Assembly (NCBI RefSeq): GCF_000243135.2
Contig: NC_019903.1
Coordinates: 2,456,001-2,520,000, forward strand
From: Desulfitobacterium dichloroeliminans LMG P-21439
GTDB lineage: Bacteria; Bacillota; Desulfitobacteriia; Desulfitobacteriales; Desulfitobacteriaceae
Direction: 5' to 3'
DNA length: 64,000 nucleotides
Positions 43,914 through 52,094 of the stretch are shown one piece after another. Made by a program: the position numbers and the translations under genes. Positions within the stretch are counted from its first letter, which is position 1. Each line of letters begins with the position of its first letter. Under the pieces are notes generated by a model. It searched no databases, was not told the DNA's origin, and saw only the letters and a list, made by a program, of their open reading frames with translations.

Positions 43914-44378
43914 TCATTTTACTTCCTCCCGAACTCTGCCTGTAATCAATGCCGTAATCACATTTCTTGTGCTCTTGCCATTGGTCAGGGAAATCGTACC
44001 CGTCAAAGGAGGACTGCCCACAAAACTGGTAGTGCCCCCAGCAGAGAAACGAACGGTACTGGGACGATTGGCAAAGCTAATTTTCTGAGGAAGTGAACTA
44101 TTCTTCACTAAGGATCCCTCTCGATAAATTCTATACGTGTCGTTGCTTTCATAAAAACGAATCTCATACCAAACATCTTCGGCTAAGGCGCTGGTCCTTG
44201 CCTCCCGCAAATCTTGGACGATTTGAGTGCTCGCTAAAGATAAGTTGCGATTCTCCATCTGGACCGGTAGTTTCACCAATAAAACAAATCCTGCCCCCGC
44301 CAAAAGAGTCAGGACCAAAAGGACTTCCAGCAAGGTAAATCCTTTGGAGAGCATTTTGCTCCCCTGCATTACCTTCAT
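43914..44378 (-). CDS. GspH/FimT-like prepilin inside the shikimate operon
   Basis: 154 residues with leader ending at Gly13 and mature start FTLLEVLLVLTLLAG (Glu5). A hydrophobic helix is followed by a beta-rich domain like GspH. It lies between aroE (28 bases before) and aroC (12 bases after) in the same orientation, so it is read from the yqeG-aroE transcript. It is about 3 kb from pilus cluster 1 and supplies the GspH-type minor pilin that cluster lacks. Confidence 0.83.
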   Translation of the reverse strand: MKVMQGSKMLSKGFTLLEVLLVLTLLAGAGFVLLVKLPVQMENRNLSLASTQIVQDLREARTSALAEDVWYEIRFYESNDTYRIYREGSLVKNSSLPQKISFANRPSTVRFSAGGTTSFVGSPPLTGTISLTNGKSTRNVITALITGRVREEVK

Positions 44379-44406
44379 CTCGACCCTCTCCTTCAGTCAT
44401 AAGGCT

Positions 44407-45234
44407 TTATCTGATTGGCTTGCACTGTTGATACAAAGCCATTTTCATGGCTTCCACGGGAGCCCGATCCTCAAACCAAAACTCCCATGCATTTACCCCT
44501 TGGTAAAGCAGCATATCGATTCCGTTGAGAACCCGGCAGTCCAAGGTCTTAGCGGACTTCAAAAAGGGAGTTTCCCAAGGATTAAAGATAATATCCACAA
44601 CTACGCTCCCGGGGCGTATGCCCTCGAGGGAAAAGGGGTATGATTCATTTTTTAAACCAATACTGGTGGTTTGGATAAGGCAATCCGCTTGAGCTATCCA
44701 CTCTCCTGGTCCCCAAGCTGCTTGACTGGCCTGTCCTCCGTATTCACGGACTTTCTGGGCCAGTTCCTTAGCCCGCTCTGGGGTACGATTGAGGATCAAT
44801 AGATCGACGTTAAAAGGGGCTAAAGCCATGGCAATCCCTTTGGCTGCCCCACCAGCTCCCAAAATTACAATCTTCTTAGCTTCACTTAATTCCAGATAGT
44901 CCTCAAGGGAACGGACCAATCCGGAACCATCCGTGTTATGACCCACGAGTCGTCCTTGCTTTACTTTTACCGTATTGACGGCCCCTGCCCGCTGAGCCTC
45001 TACAGTTAATTCATCCAGATAAGGGAGGATGGCTTCTTTATGGGGAACGGTCACATTCCAGCCTGTAAAGCCCAGAGCCCGAAGACCTTGAACAGCTTCT
45101 CCTAGGGCCTCTGGTATTACTTGAAACTTTTGATAGTCTGCCACATACCCCGCCGTCTTATATCCCGCTTGATGCATGATCGGAGATAGGGAATGGGCAA
45201 TGGGGTCCCCAATCACTGCAAAATGTTTCTCCAA
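44407..45234 (-). CDS. aroE: Shikimate dehydrogenase
   Basis: NADPH-dependent reduction of 3-dehydroshikimate. KHFAVIGDPIAHSLSPIMHQAG at the N-terminus, WNVTVPHKEAIL (catalytic Lys), VNTVKVKQGRLVGHNTDGSG and the NADP fold ILGAGGAAKGI are all visible. The TTG at 45234 with GGGGGG 6 bases upstream gives 275 residues; the open frame up to 45330 has no family similarity. Confidence 0.94.
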   Translation of the reverse strand: MEKHFAVIGDPIAHSLSPIMHQAGYKTAGYVADYQKFQVIPEALGEAVQGLRALGFTGWNVTVPHKEAILPYLDELTVEAQRAGAVNTVKVKQGRLVGHNTDGSGLVRSLEDYLELSEAKKIVILGAGGAAKGIAMALAPFNVDLLILNRTPERAKELAQKVREYGGQASQAAWGPGEWIAQADCLIQTTSIGLKNESYPFSLEGIRPGSVVVDIIFNPWETPFLKSAKTLDCRVLNGIDMLLYQGVNAWEFWFEDRAPVEAMKMALYQQCKPIR

Positions 45235-45304
45235 GTCTATCCCCCCAAAATTCGTGACTATAAGAAAACATAATTCTTCATGGCCTCTAGTATGGATAAA
45301 CACA

Positions 45305-45327
45305 ACGGAATGGTGTTCCCATTCCGT
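45305..45327 (-). other. Hairpin in the yqeG-aroE spacer
   Basis: ACGGAATGG (45305-45313) and CCATTCCGT (45319-45327) form a 9-bp stem with a 5-base loop. No T run follows, so this is a possible mRNA-processing or stability element in the 134-base spacer. Confidence 0.45.
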
Positions 45328-45368
45328 CATCGTTCATTCGTCATATAATTCCTTAATCAACACTTCTA

Positions 45369-45899
45369 TCAACGCACTTTTGGACTATGAGGCTCGGATG
45401 AATCGCAATGTTTCATTAACCAGACCAATACTCGTTCCATCCTGCGCAATACTTTGGTACCCACAAATTCATGATCGCTAATAGGCAGAACCAATATGGT
45501 ATAGAGCCCCATCCGATTCCCGCCGAGGATATCTGTAAACAGTTGATCTCCGATAACAGCCGTATCCGTAGTTCCGGTACCCAAGATATTCATTCCCGCG
45601 CGAAAAGCCTTACGACGTGGTTTGGTGGCCCGAAAAACAAAAGGAATTCCTAAACGATCGGCAACAACCGCTACGCGTTGTTTGCGCTTATTATTGGAAA
45701 CCACACACGCCTTGATTCCTGCTTCTTGAAGTTTTTTAAACCAAGCTTCAACCTTGGGTCCAACTTCCACGTCATTCCAGGGGGTCATCGTGTTGTCAAG
45801 ATCTAAGATTAGTCCGCGAATACCATCCCTTTCTAGTAGATCCATGGATATGCTGTCTAATGAATCCGCTTGAAAAGTCGGCCTGAAGAGATCAAACAT
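45369..45899 (-). CDS. yqeG: YqeG family HAD-type phosphatase
   Basis: 176 residues of HAD superfamily subfamily IIIA. Motif I is LILDLDNTMTPW, motif II CVVSNN, and motif IV VIGDQLFTDILGGNRMG. In B. subtilis yqeG precedes aroE (via yqeH) in the same order. The homologues are phosphatases of uncertain substrate, proposed to act on phosphatidylglycerophosphate. First gene of the operon, with a good promoter at 45931-45959. Confidence 0.92.
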   Translation of the reverse strand: MFDLFRPTFQADSLDSISMDLLERDGIRGLILDLDNTMTPWNDVEVGPKVEAWFKKLQEAGIKACVVSNNKRKQRVAVVADRLGIPFVFRATKPRRKAFRAGMNILGTGTTDTAVIGDQLFTDILGGNRMGLYTILVLPISDHEFVGTKVLRRMERVLVWLMKHCDSSEPHSPKVR

Positions 45900-45930
45900 A
45901 CTTTCCTCCCCGACATGACATTTTTTACTT

Positions 45931-45959
45931 ATTATATCCTAGAGTCTAATTATGGGCAA
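45931..45959 (-). promoter_or_regulatory. Sigma-A promoter of the yqeG-aro operon
   Basis: TTGCCC (45954-45959) and TATAAT (45931-45936) on the minus strand with 17 bases between, about 30 bases before the yqeG start codon. Confidence 0.75.
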
Positions 45960-46077
45960 GTTAAATAGAATTTGTCCTATGAAACATGAAGATTATCTTG
46001 CACCCGATTCAAAAATAAGGCTCTGGTGGAAAGTAAGAAAATATTATAAAATAGCCAGTATAGGAGTTGAAAAATAG

Positions 46078-46965
46078 TTGATAAAATATTATGACCGGAA
46101 AACAAAAAACTATCAGATAGAAAAAGTGGCAGGAGAAAAAATGATTCGGTGGACCTATTCGTCTCCTGTAGGCATGAAATTACTTGAAGCCGTTGTCAAG
46201 AAAAAGATGTGTTCCAGCTTTTATGGTTGGTATCTGGACCGTCGCATCAGCCGACGAAAAATTAATCCATTCGTTAATAAATTTGATATGGATTTATCGA
46301 TTGCCGAGAAAAAACTTAGGGAGTTTTCCTCATTTAATGATTTCTTTTATCGAAAATTAAAGCCCTCAGCACGTAGCATCGATTCTCACGAGGATTCTTT
46401 GATTTCCCTAGGAGACGGCAAGGTCCTTGCTTATGAGCATATTGATTTAGACAACTTGGTTCAAGTCAAAGGCCTTACCTATAGCTTAAAGGAACTCATC
46501 AAAAGCCCAGCAATCGCCTCGAAATATCAGAAGGGCACCTGCTTAATTCTGCGCTTATGCCCCACGGATTATCACCGCTTTCATTTTATCGATAGTGGTA
46601 CCTGTGAAACCTCCTACCGCATCAAAGGTGCTTATTACTCCGTTAATCCGATGGCTTTGCAAAAAGTAGAAAAACTCTTTTGCGAGAATAAAAGAGAATG
46701 GAGTATTTTTCGCTCCGATCATTTTGGGGATATTCTCCATATAGAAGTGGGTGCAACTTTTGTAGGGTCCATTATCCAAACCTATACCCCTCAGCATAGA
46801 GTGGCCCGTGGCGCAGAAAAGGGGTACTTCAAGTTCGGCGGTTCAACAGTTCTTCTCTTCTTTGAAGAAAATAAAATTAAAATCGATGCCGATATTATCG
46901 AACAAACAAAATTAGGTATTGAAACCTATGTCGTCTTCGGCGAGAAAATAGGCAATCGTCTGTAA
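46078..46965 (+). CDS. psd: Phosphatidylserine decarboxylase
   Basis: Makes phosphatidylethanolamine from phosphatidylserine. 295 residues from a TTG start (AGGAG about 12 bases upstream); the N-terminus MIKYYDRKT fits the clostridial type of the enzyme. The self-cleavage site is GGST near residue 256, which forms the pyruvoyl group and splits the protein into beta and alpha chains. The conserved HRFHF and GATFVGSI are present. It is the only plus-strand gene in the window and stands alone; pssA, the usual partner, was not seen. Confidence 0.93.
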   Translation: MIKYYDRKTKNYQIEKVAGEKMIRWTYSSPVGMKLLEAVVKKKMCSSFYGWYLDRRISRRKINPFVNKFDMDLSIAEKKLREFSSFNDFFYRKLKPSARSIDSHEDSLISLGDGKVLAYEHIDLDNLVQVKGLTYSLKELIKSPAIASKYQKGTCLILRLCPTDYHRFHFIDSGTCETSYRIKGAYYSVNPMALQKVEKLFCENKREWSIFRSDHFGDILHIEVGATFVGSIIQTYTPQHRVARGAEKGYFKFGGSTVLLFFEENKIKIDADIIEQTKLGIETYVVFGEKIGNRL

Positions 46966-47012
46966 AGTATATGAGTCATGACTCATGGACCTGACCTATT
47001 ACTAGACGAAGA

Positions 47013-47348
47013 TCAAACAAATACGAATTGCACTAGCGCCATATAGAGCACTGTTCCTCCACCGATACTCAGGAGTACATTCTTTTTCCACAAATGAATA
47101 ACCACGATAAAAGCAATTGCTATCCCTTCGGGAAGCCCATAAGGGGCCGCCAGGAGGGATACATTTTTTAAACAGTACACAACCAACATGGCAATAGCCG
47201 CAAATGGAATCACATTCCCTAGGTAGAGGATAAAAGGCGGGGTTGCTCGGTGGGACGGGAATAGTAGAAAGGGCAGCGCACGCGTAAGAAAAGTCCCCAA
47301 AGCGATGATAGCGATAATAATCAATGATTGTTGTGCAGATATTAGCAT
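47013..47348 (-). CDS. azlD: Branched-chain amino acid exporter subunit AzlD
   Basis: About 111 residues with three to four membrane helices; the start MLISAQQSLIIIAIIALGTFLTRALPF is the AzlD family pattern. With AzlC it forms an exporter of branched-chain amino acids or analogues. The ATG at 47348 follows GGAGG at 7 bases. Ends close to the end of psd (convergent). Confidence 0.88.
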   Translation of the reverse strand: MLISAQQSLIIIAIIALGTFLTRALPFLLFPSHRATPPFILYLGNVIPFAAIAMLVVYCLKNVSLLAAPYGLPEGIAIAFIVVIHLWKKNVLLSIGGGTVLYMALVQFVFV

Positions 47349-47379
47349 GCCTTTTCCTCCTTTCAATCATTCGTTCTAC

Positions 47380-48108
47380 TCAACCTACCTCTTCGAGCTT
47401 ATCGGTCGTTTCTAGGCTAGTTAAGTTCTCCAAAGGTCTCCTCAATAAGGTAAATACCAAAATAATCAGGATCATGGACGGGATAATAAAATTCGCTGGC
47501 CCAAACACTAATAAACTAAGAACGGAAGCGCCAATCCCAATTAGCGCAGGTGCATGTTGCTTTTGCGATTTCCACTGTTCAAGAAAGATGACCACAAATA
47601 AAGCTGTCATGACGAAATCAATTCCTCTAGTATTAAAAGACACTAAAGAACCCAAAATTCCACCTAGGGCACAGGCAATAATCCAATAACTATGATTGAG
47701 CACGGTTATGAAGAACATAAACCAGCCTCGATCCACTCCCGGGGGAGGATTACTAGCACAGAGAATGGAGAAGGTTTCATCCGTAAGACCGAACATCAGA
47801 TAGGGTTTCTTTCTGCCGCTCTCCCCGAATTTCCCCAGAAGAGAAAGTCCGTAAAATAGGTGTCTGGCATTAACCATCAGAGTCATAATAAAAGCATTCA
47901 ATGGATTAAAGGCGATGGTGAGTAAATTAATAGCAACATATTGCATGGATCCGGCGTATATAAAAACACTCATGAGGATAGCCCAGCCAAAATGATAGCC
48001 CTTACTGTTGAGCAGTATGCCAAAAGCCATGCCAAGAAACAGATAGCCGGTCATGACAGGCAGGGTGTAGGGAAATGCCACTTTAAAGGCTTTTATTTTT
48101 TCCTGCAT
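47380..48108 (-). CDS. azlC: Branched-chain amino acid exporter AzlC
   Basis: 242 residues with about six membrane helices. FPYTLPVMTGYLFLGMAFGILL and MTLMVNARHLFYGLSLLGKF are the conserved AzlC segments. Followed by azlD after 31 bases. An Lrp-type regulator is encoded just upstream, which is the usual layout (as in Bacillus azlB-azlC). Confidence 0.94.
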   Translation of the reverse strand: MQEKIKAFKVAFPYTLPVMTGYLFLGMAFGILLNSKGYHFGWAILMSVFIYAGSMQYVAINLLTIAFNPLNAFIMTLMVNARHLFYGLSLLGKFGESGRKKPYLMFGLTDETFSILCASNPPPGVDRGWFMFFITVLNHSYWIIACALGGILGSLVSFNTRGIDFVMTALFVVIFLEQWKSQKQHAPALIGIGASVLSLLVFGPANFIIPSMILIILVFTLLRRPLENLTSLETTDKLEEVG

Positions 48109-48175
48109 ATAGATTCTTCTCCTCTTCTTCTCCGTTCTTTGTCGAGCACTTTTCGAGCACTTGCCACTAATTTTC

Positions 48176-48649
48176 TTAATCGTGGACTAGGGGTATGGTT
48201 AAAGTGCGTTTATCAGTATTCATGACAATACTCGTTTCAACTTTATCGACGCCCGGAATTGCCATAATCGTGTCGATAATAAAGTCTCGAAAGGATGAGA
48301 TATCCTTGGCGACGACTTTTAAGAGAAAATCACGGCTACCGGTCACAGTATAACACTCCAAAACATTCGATATCTCGTTGATGGTTGCCAAGAAATTATT
48401 GGCTATTTCCCGATTCAACGGCGAAAGGTTCACCATAGTAAAGGCTATCAATTCAATGCCTATTCTCTTCTCATCAACAAATACTGTATAGTGCTGTATA
48501 ACCCCTTCTTCTTTCAGATTCTTTGTCCGGGCTAAACAGGCTGAGGGTGATAAGCCAATCATCTTTGATAATTCTAAATTAGAAATCGAGGAGTCTTCCT
48601 GCAAAGCATTAATAATAGCTTTATCAAAAGCATCCAGACTGATATCCAT
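48176..48649 (-). CDS. Lrp/AsnC family regulator (AzlB-like)
   Basis: 157 residues: helix-turn-helix at the N-terminus (ISNLELSKMIGLSPSACLARTKNLKEEG) and a C-terminal RAM ligand-binding domain with IIDTIMAIPGVDKVETSIVM. The ATG at 48649 follows AAGGAG at 8 bases. It probably controls azlCD in response to an amino acid and may repress itself; a palindrome lies in its leader. AzlB in Bacillus does the same job. Confidence 0.9.
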   Translation of the reverse strand: MDISLDAFDKAIINALQEDSSISNLELSKMIGLSPSACLARTKNLKEEGVIQHYTVFVDEKRIGIELIAFTMVNLSPLNREIANNFLATINEISNVLECYTVTGSRDFLLKVVAKDISSFRDFIIDTIMAIPGVDKVETSIVMNTDKRTLTIPLVHD

Positions 48650-48676
48650 CAATAATTCTCCTTTTTGCAAATTATG

Positions 48677-48691
48677 CGAAATTTAGTTTCG
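48677..48691 (-). promoter_or_regulatory. Palindrome in the lrp-like gene leader, possible operator
   Basis: CGAAA-TTTAG-TTTCG lies about 15 bases downstream of the proposed -10 element and just before the ribosome-binding site. Lrp-type proteins often bind such sites at their own promoters. Confidence 0.35.
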
Positions 48692-48705
48692 TTATTTACT
48701 ATATT

Positions 48706-48734
48706 ACTATATATTATTCATATACATCTGACAA
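48706..48734 (-). promoter_or_regulatory. Sigma-A promoter of the lrp-like/azlCD unit
   Basis: TTGTCA (48729-48734) and TATAGT (48706-48711), spacer 17 bases, minus strand. Confidence 0.65.
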
Positions 48735-48777
48735 GTAGCATTCTGATCCATTTGCAAAATCCCTTAGAGCAGCAAAG

Positions 48778-48820
48778 CAAAAACACAGCCCTCAGAAGCT
48801 ATCTCCTTCCAGGCTGTGTT
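48778..48820 (-). terminator. Terminator of sigK
   Basis: ACACAGCC pairs with GGCTGTGT around a 22-base loop, followed on the minus strand by TTTTTGC. It starts 13 bases after the sigK stop. Confidence 0.8.
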
Positions 48821-48832
48821 TGTCATCGCTTC

Positions 48833-49585
48833 TTATGATTTTCTTGGATCATGATCTTCCATTTGTTCCATTAGCTTTTGAATTGCTTTCTTCTCAATAC
48901 GCGAGACATAGGAACGTGAGATTCCTAAGGCTTTGGCAATCTCCCTCTGCGTGCGTCGTGGGCTATTCATCAAGCCATAGCGTAGTTGCAGAACAAGTCG
49001 TTCTCTTCGGGTTAAATTCTTTACTTTATCTAAGAGTACTCGTTGCTCAAATTCACTTTCAATACGGTCCGAGATTGCCTCACCCTCGAATGCCAGAACA
49101 TCCATCAGAGAAATCTCATTTCCTTCTTTATCCACCCCGATGGGATCATAGATGGAAATCTCTCCTCGGGACTTTTTCAGCGAGCGCAAATGCATAAGAA
49201 TCTCATTTTCGATGCAGCGGGCTGCATAGGTGGCTAGCTTTGTTCCTTTCCCAAGATCAAAGGTGTCAATTCCTTTAATCAATCCGATAGTCCCTATGGA
49301 GATTAGGTCATCGCTGTCTTCCCCTGTACCATCAAATTTCTTTACTAAATGAGCTACCAAACGAAGATTATGCTCCACGAGCTTATTGCGGGCATATTCT
49401 GCTTTAATTTGCTCCTTGGCGGTAACCTCTGGGTTTTTGCTTGCTCTTAGAATCTGTAAATAATGGGCTTCATCCTTCTCGTTGAGTGGTTGAGGAAAAG
49501 CATTATTGTTAATATAAGAGACAAGAAGGGTAACACCCTTCAAGACCGTTAAGGCAACACTAACAACAAGGATTTCGGTCAACAT
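48833..49585 (-). CDS. sigK: Sporulation sigma factor SigK
   Basis: About 250 residues from the ATG at 49585. A short hydrophobic pro-sequence ([20 protein letters not shown]) precedes region 1.2-2 ([27 protein letters not shown]), and region 4 contains [11 protein letters not shown] and the helix-turn-helix. The stretch [15 protein letters not shown] is typical of SigK rather than SigE. The pro-sequence is removed by SpoIVFB after SpoIVB signalling. The gene is continuous, with no skin element. Confidence 0.94.
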   Translation of the reverse strand: MLTEILVVSVALTVLKGVTLLVSYINNNAFPQPLNEKDEAHYLQILRASKNPEVTAKEQIKAEYARNKLVEHNLRLVAHLVKKFDGTGEDSDDLISIGTIGLIKGIDTFDLGKGTKLATYAARCIENEILMHLRSLKKSRGEISIYDPIGVDKEGNEISLMDVLAFEGEAISDRIESEFEQRVLLDKVKNLTRRERLVLQLRYGLMNSPRRTQREIAKALGISRSYVSRIEKKAIQKLMEQMEDHDPRKS

Positions 49586-49676
49586 ACTTAAGCCACTCCT
49601 TTCGCGCTCTGTTTTAATACCTATGCAAAAGGAGGTTGATTTCTGCTTGGCCCATGAATTCCATTGTGTTTTTAGC

Positions 49677-49700
49677 ATAAAAAAACTCAGCAACGCTGAG
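49677..49700 (-). terminator. Terminator at the end of pilus cluster 2
   Basis: CTCAGC (49686-49691) and GCTGAG (49695-49700) form a stem with a 3-base loop, followed on the minus strand by TTTTTTTATG. It lies 23 bases after the PilO-like gene. Confidence 0.92.
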
Positions 49701-49722
49701 GTAAATAATATATAGACCCTTA

Positions 49723-50292
49723 TTATCTGCTTTGGGCATTTTCGGTCTGTGGTTGTTCTTCACCGGCCTTACCAGCATAGGCAATCAAGTGAATCTCTCC
49801 ATGAAGTATCCCCTTATCATTGGTAAAATTCATACTCTCCAAATTGAAGCGCTGGCCTTCCGAACGTTGGATGTCATTGATCATGTTGATTATACCTTGT
49901 CGGTTGCCCAGACAAGTAAATGTCAGTGACTGGGTAACATAGGAATCGATTGCTTCAAGGCTTTCAAATGTCACAGCTTGGGGTTGAACCTGATTCATCT
50001 TGGCAACGGTATAAAGATCGACCACTAACTTTGGCTTATCAATTTTTTGCGGAATCTGATTTCTTAGAGTGTTATACTTTGTCTCAAGTTGTGCCACTTC
50101 CCTTTGCAGAGAAGAGCTTCTCTCCTGATACCCTAACAGGGAGGTATAACGGCTCTGCCTTTCTTCTATATAGTGTTGCAGCCCTTGAATCTCAGTCCAC
50201 TTAGGTGCAAATAGATATGTATAGTAGCTATAGGATAGACCTATAGTAACCAGTATCAAGAGTAAAATCAGCTGTCTTGACTCTTTGCTCAT
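49723..50292 (-). CDS. pilO: PilO-like pilus assembly protein (cluster 2)
   Basis: 189 residues: one membrane helix (about 7-25), a coiled coil (about 35-80), and a C-terminal domain with [21 protein letters not shown] and a final ferredoxin-like fold, the PilO pattern. The C-terminal tail is acidic and probably disordered. Last gene of the cluster before the terminator at 49677-49700. Confidence 0.85.
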   Translation of the reverse strand: MSKESRQLILLLILVTIGLSYSYYTYLFAPKWTEIQGLQHYIEERQSRYTSLLGYQERSSSLQREVAQLETKYNTLRNQIPQKIDKPKLVVDLYTVAKMNQVQPQAVTFESLEAIDSYVTQSLTFTCLGNRQGIINMINDIQRSEGQRFNLESMNFTNDKGILHGEIHLIAYAGKAGEEQPQTENAQSR

Positions 50293-50333
50293 GCTTTTCT
50301 CACTTCCAAGATTTCTTTGCGAACTTTCACGCC

Positions 50334-50876
50334 TTATTTAAGTTTAAATTCCATATTTAAGGTCTGTTCTTTATCTTCCAAAGACAGAGTATCAAGATCT
50401 TTTGTCTCGAAATAGTTGGAACCCATCATTCCCAACCAAAAGTTTGCCGCATCCACCGGTGAAGGAAAGGTTATAGATGCCTTGAAGGAGTTATCCTTAT
50501 CCATCGTAAAGCTTACCAAGATAGCTCCGGTCGGTAGCTGCTGTTGGAGCCGATTAAGCACCTCACTAGGGTTCTTGCGGCCCTCGGCGATTAGCCCAAG
50601 GAGCTGTTCTTGAGCGCCTAACCTGCTCTCAAGGTCTTCCAACTGATAGACTAGTATATCGACATCCTGTAAGGAGGTAATCTTTTGATCTAACACATCT
50701 GCTTCCACAGCTAAGCGATACTCATAGAGCCAAGGCATACTGCCAAGGGCTGCAATAACCATCCCCACCCCTATTCCGGTCAGGATGCGCCTAGTTTTTC
50801 GTCTGGCAGCCTTTAAAGGTTCCTTCTGCTTTTCTCTCCATCTCTGAGCGAAATTTAATTGTAGTCTATCCTGCAT
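50334..50876 (-). CDS. pilN: PilN-like pilus assembly protein (cluster 2)
   Basis: 180 residues starting MQDRLQLNFAQRWREKQKEP. The first 25 residues are the cytosolic peptide that would bind PilM. A membrane helix follows (about 30-50), a coiled coil and a PilN fold with LPTGAILVSFTMDKDNSFKAS. The start immediately follows the pilM stop (no gap). Confidence 0.85.
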   Translation of the reverse strand: MQDRLQLNFAQRWREKQKEPLKAARRKTRRILTGIGVGMVIAALGSMPWLYEYRLAVEADVLDQKITSLQDVDILVYQLEDLESRLGAQEQLLGLIAEGRKNPSEVLNRLQQQLPTGAILVSFTMDKDNSFKASITFPSPVDAANFWLGMMGSNYFETKDLDTLSLEDKEQTLNMEFKLK

Positions 50877-52043
50877 TTAATCCTCCCGGATTGCCAGTCC
50901 ATATAAACTTCCGTATTTCATCCATTGCTCCGCAAAATCCCTGGACTTTCTTGTAAATTTCGGTCTCCAATCTTCTGGAAATCCCACTCTGGACTGAATG
51001 CCCATATTCTTCTCAAAAAGCGCTTCCAGATTTGCATAATCCGCGCATTCACCCGTGATGAAAATTTGGTCCACGGATTTCCCATAGTGTCGAGAGGCAA
51101 AGAAATTAAGAAACTCACTGAGAGTATTGAATACCGGTAATAATCTGACCTCCAGTTCGTCAGGAACGTTCGTTTCATCATGATCCACTAATTCAATCGG
51201 TTCAATTTCTTCAAATAGTTTAATTGGCTCGTTTGGGTTCCCTAGTTCGTTTGTTTCCAATAACTCACTTAATTCATCCTTCTCGGCTGGCTCTGTTAAT
51301 ACCCCCGTCTCCCCCTGCTCAAGGAAGTCGCCAAGGGAAATATCCATATCCGAATAAAGAAAAAAGACGCCATGTTCTATCAGCACTAATTCTACCCGGT
51401 CTTTTCCCAAATCAACAATCGCCATATCCGCTACCGGCACTTGATTCTTGTCTTCTCCCCACCCGGACAAGTAGCGATATAGGCGACATATACAGTCGGC
51501 TGAGAAATCCACAAGCTTTGGCGTAACACCGATACTATCCCAACGTTTCCATTGTTTTTCCCATTCATTCAGAGGGATAGCCACAAGAAGAACCCGCAGA
51601 CGTTCTTGTCCCTCTTCCTGAACTTTCTCCAAGATACGGTATTCGACGATATAATCAGAAATATTCAAGGTAAAGTACTGATCCACTTGCTCGGTCAACA
51701 ATTTTTCTAAATCCTTATTTGTCAGCTTAGGGAGAGTTATCATCCGCGTAATAACCCCTGGGCAAGAAAGGGTATACTTGACCTTCTTGAGGGGAACTCG
51801 CTGTTTTCTTAACCATTTCTTCAAATTCGCTGTAGAATCCAGCCAGTCTTGCTCCGGATTATTATGGACCGGGGGCATGATTTCAGCGTCATCCAACTCA
51901 TCAAATTCTTCGCGTTGAAACGCTGATTCTCCTTCAAATTCAAAAATCTGATGAATTTTTAAGTTTTTTCTCCGTCCAGATACCTTAGCTAATGTCCAAC
52001 GATTCCCCCGTACAAGTGCTAGCCATTGTTGCTTGCCAATCAC
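50877..52043 (-). CDS. pilM: PilM-like pilus assembly ATPase (cluster 2)
   Basis: 388 residues, actin-like (ASKHA) fold. TLSCPGVITRMITLPKL, the DIVDLG-like ADMAIVDLGKDRVELVL and DQIFITGECADY correspond to the family's nucleotide-binding elements. Between about residues 243 and 298 there is an insert rich in Glu, Asp, Asn and Pro with little order (ELSELLETNELGNPNEP...), which is not typical of PilM. It starts the pilM-pilN-pilO series. Confidence 0.82.
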   Translation of the reverse strand: MIGKQQWLALVRGNRWTLAKVSGRRKNLKIHQIFEFEGESAFQREEFDELDDAEIMPPVHNNPEQDWLDSTANLKKWLRKQRVPLKKVKYTLSCPGVITRMITLPKLTNKDLEKLLTEQVDQYFTLNISDYIVEYRILEKVQEEGQERLRVLLVAIPLNEWEKQWKRWDSIGVTPKLVDFSADCICRLYRYLSGWGEDKNQVPVADMAIVDLGKDRVELVLIEHGVFFLYSDMDISLGDFLEQGETGVLTEPAEKDELSELLETNELGNPNEPIKLFEEIEPIELVDHDETNVPDELEVRLLPVFNTLSEFLNFFASRHYGKSVDQIFITGECADYANLEALFEKNMGIQSRVGFPEDWRPKFTRKSRDFAEQWMKYGSLYGLAIRED

Positions 52044-52094
52044 GTCAAATCTCCTTTGTACTTACATTTCGTCTGTTAAGGCTACGTAAATTTC

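Noticed and set aside
48143-48164. Direct repeat TCGAGCACTT in the azlC leader
   Set aside because: Just two copies in a 67-base spacer; too short to support a binding-site claim.
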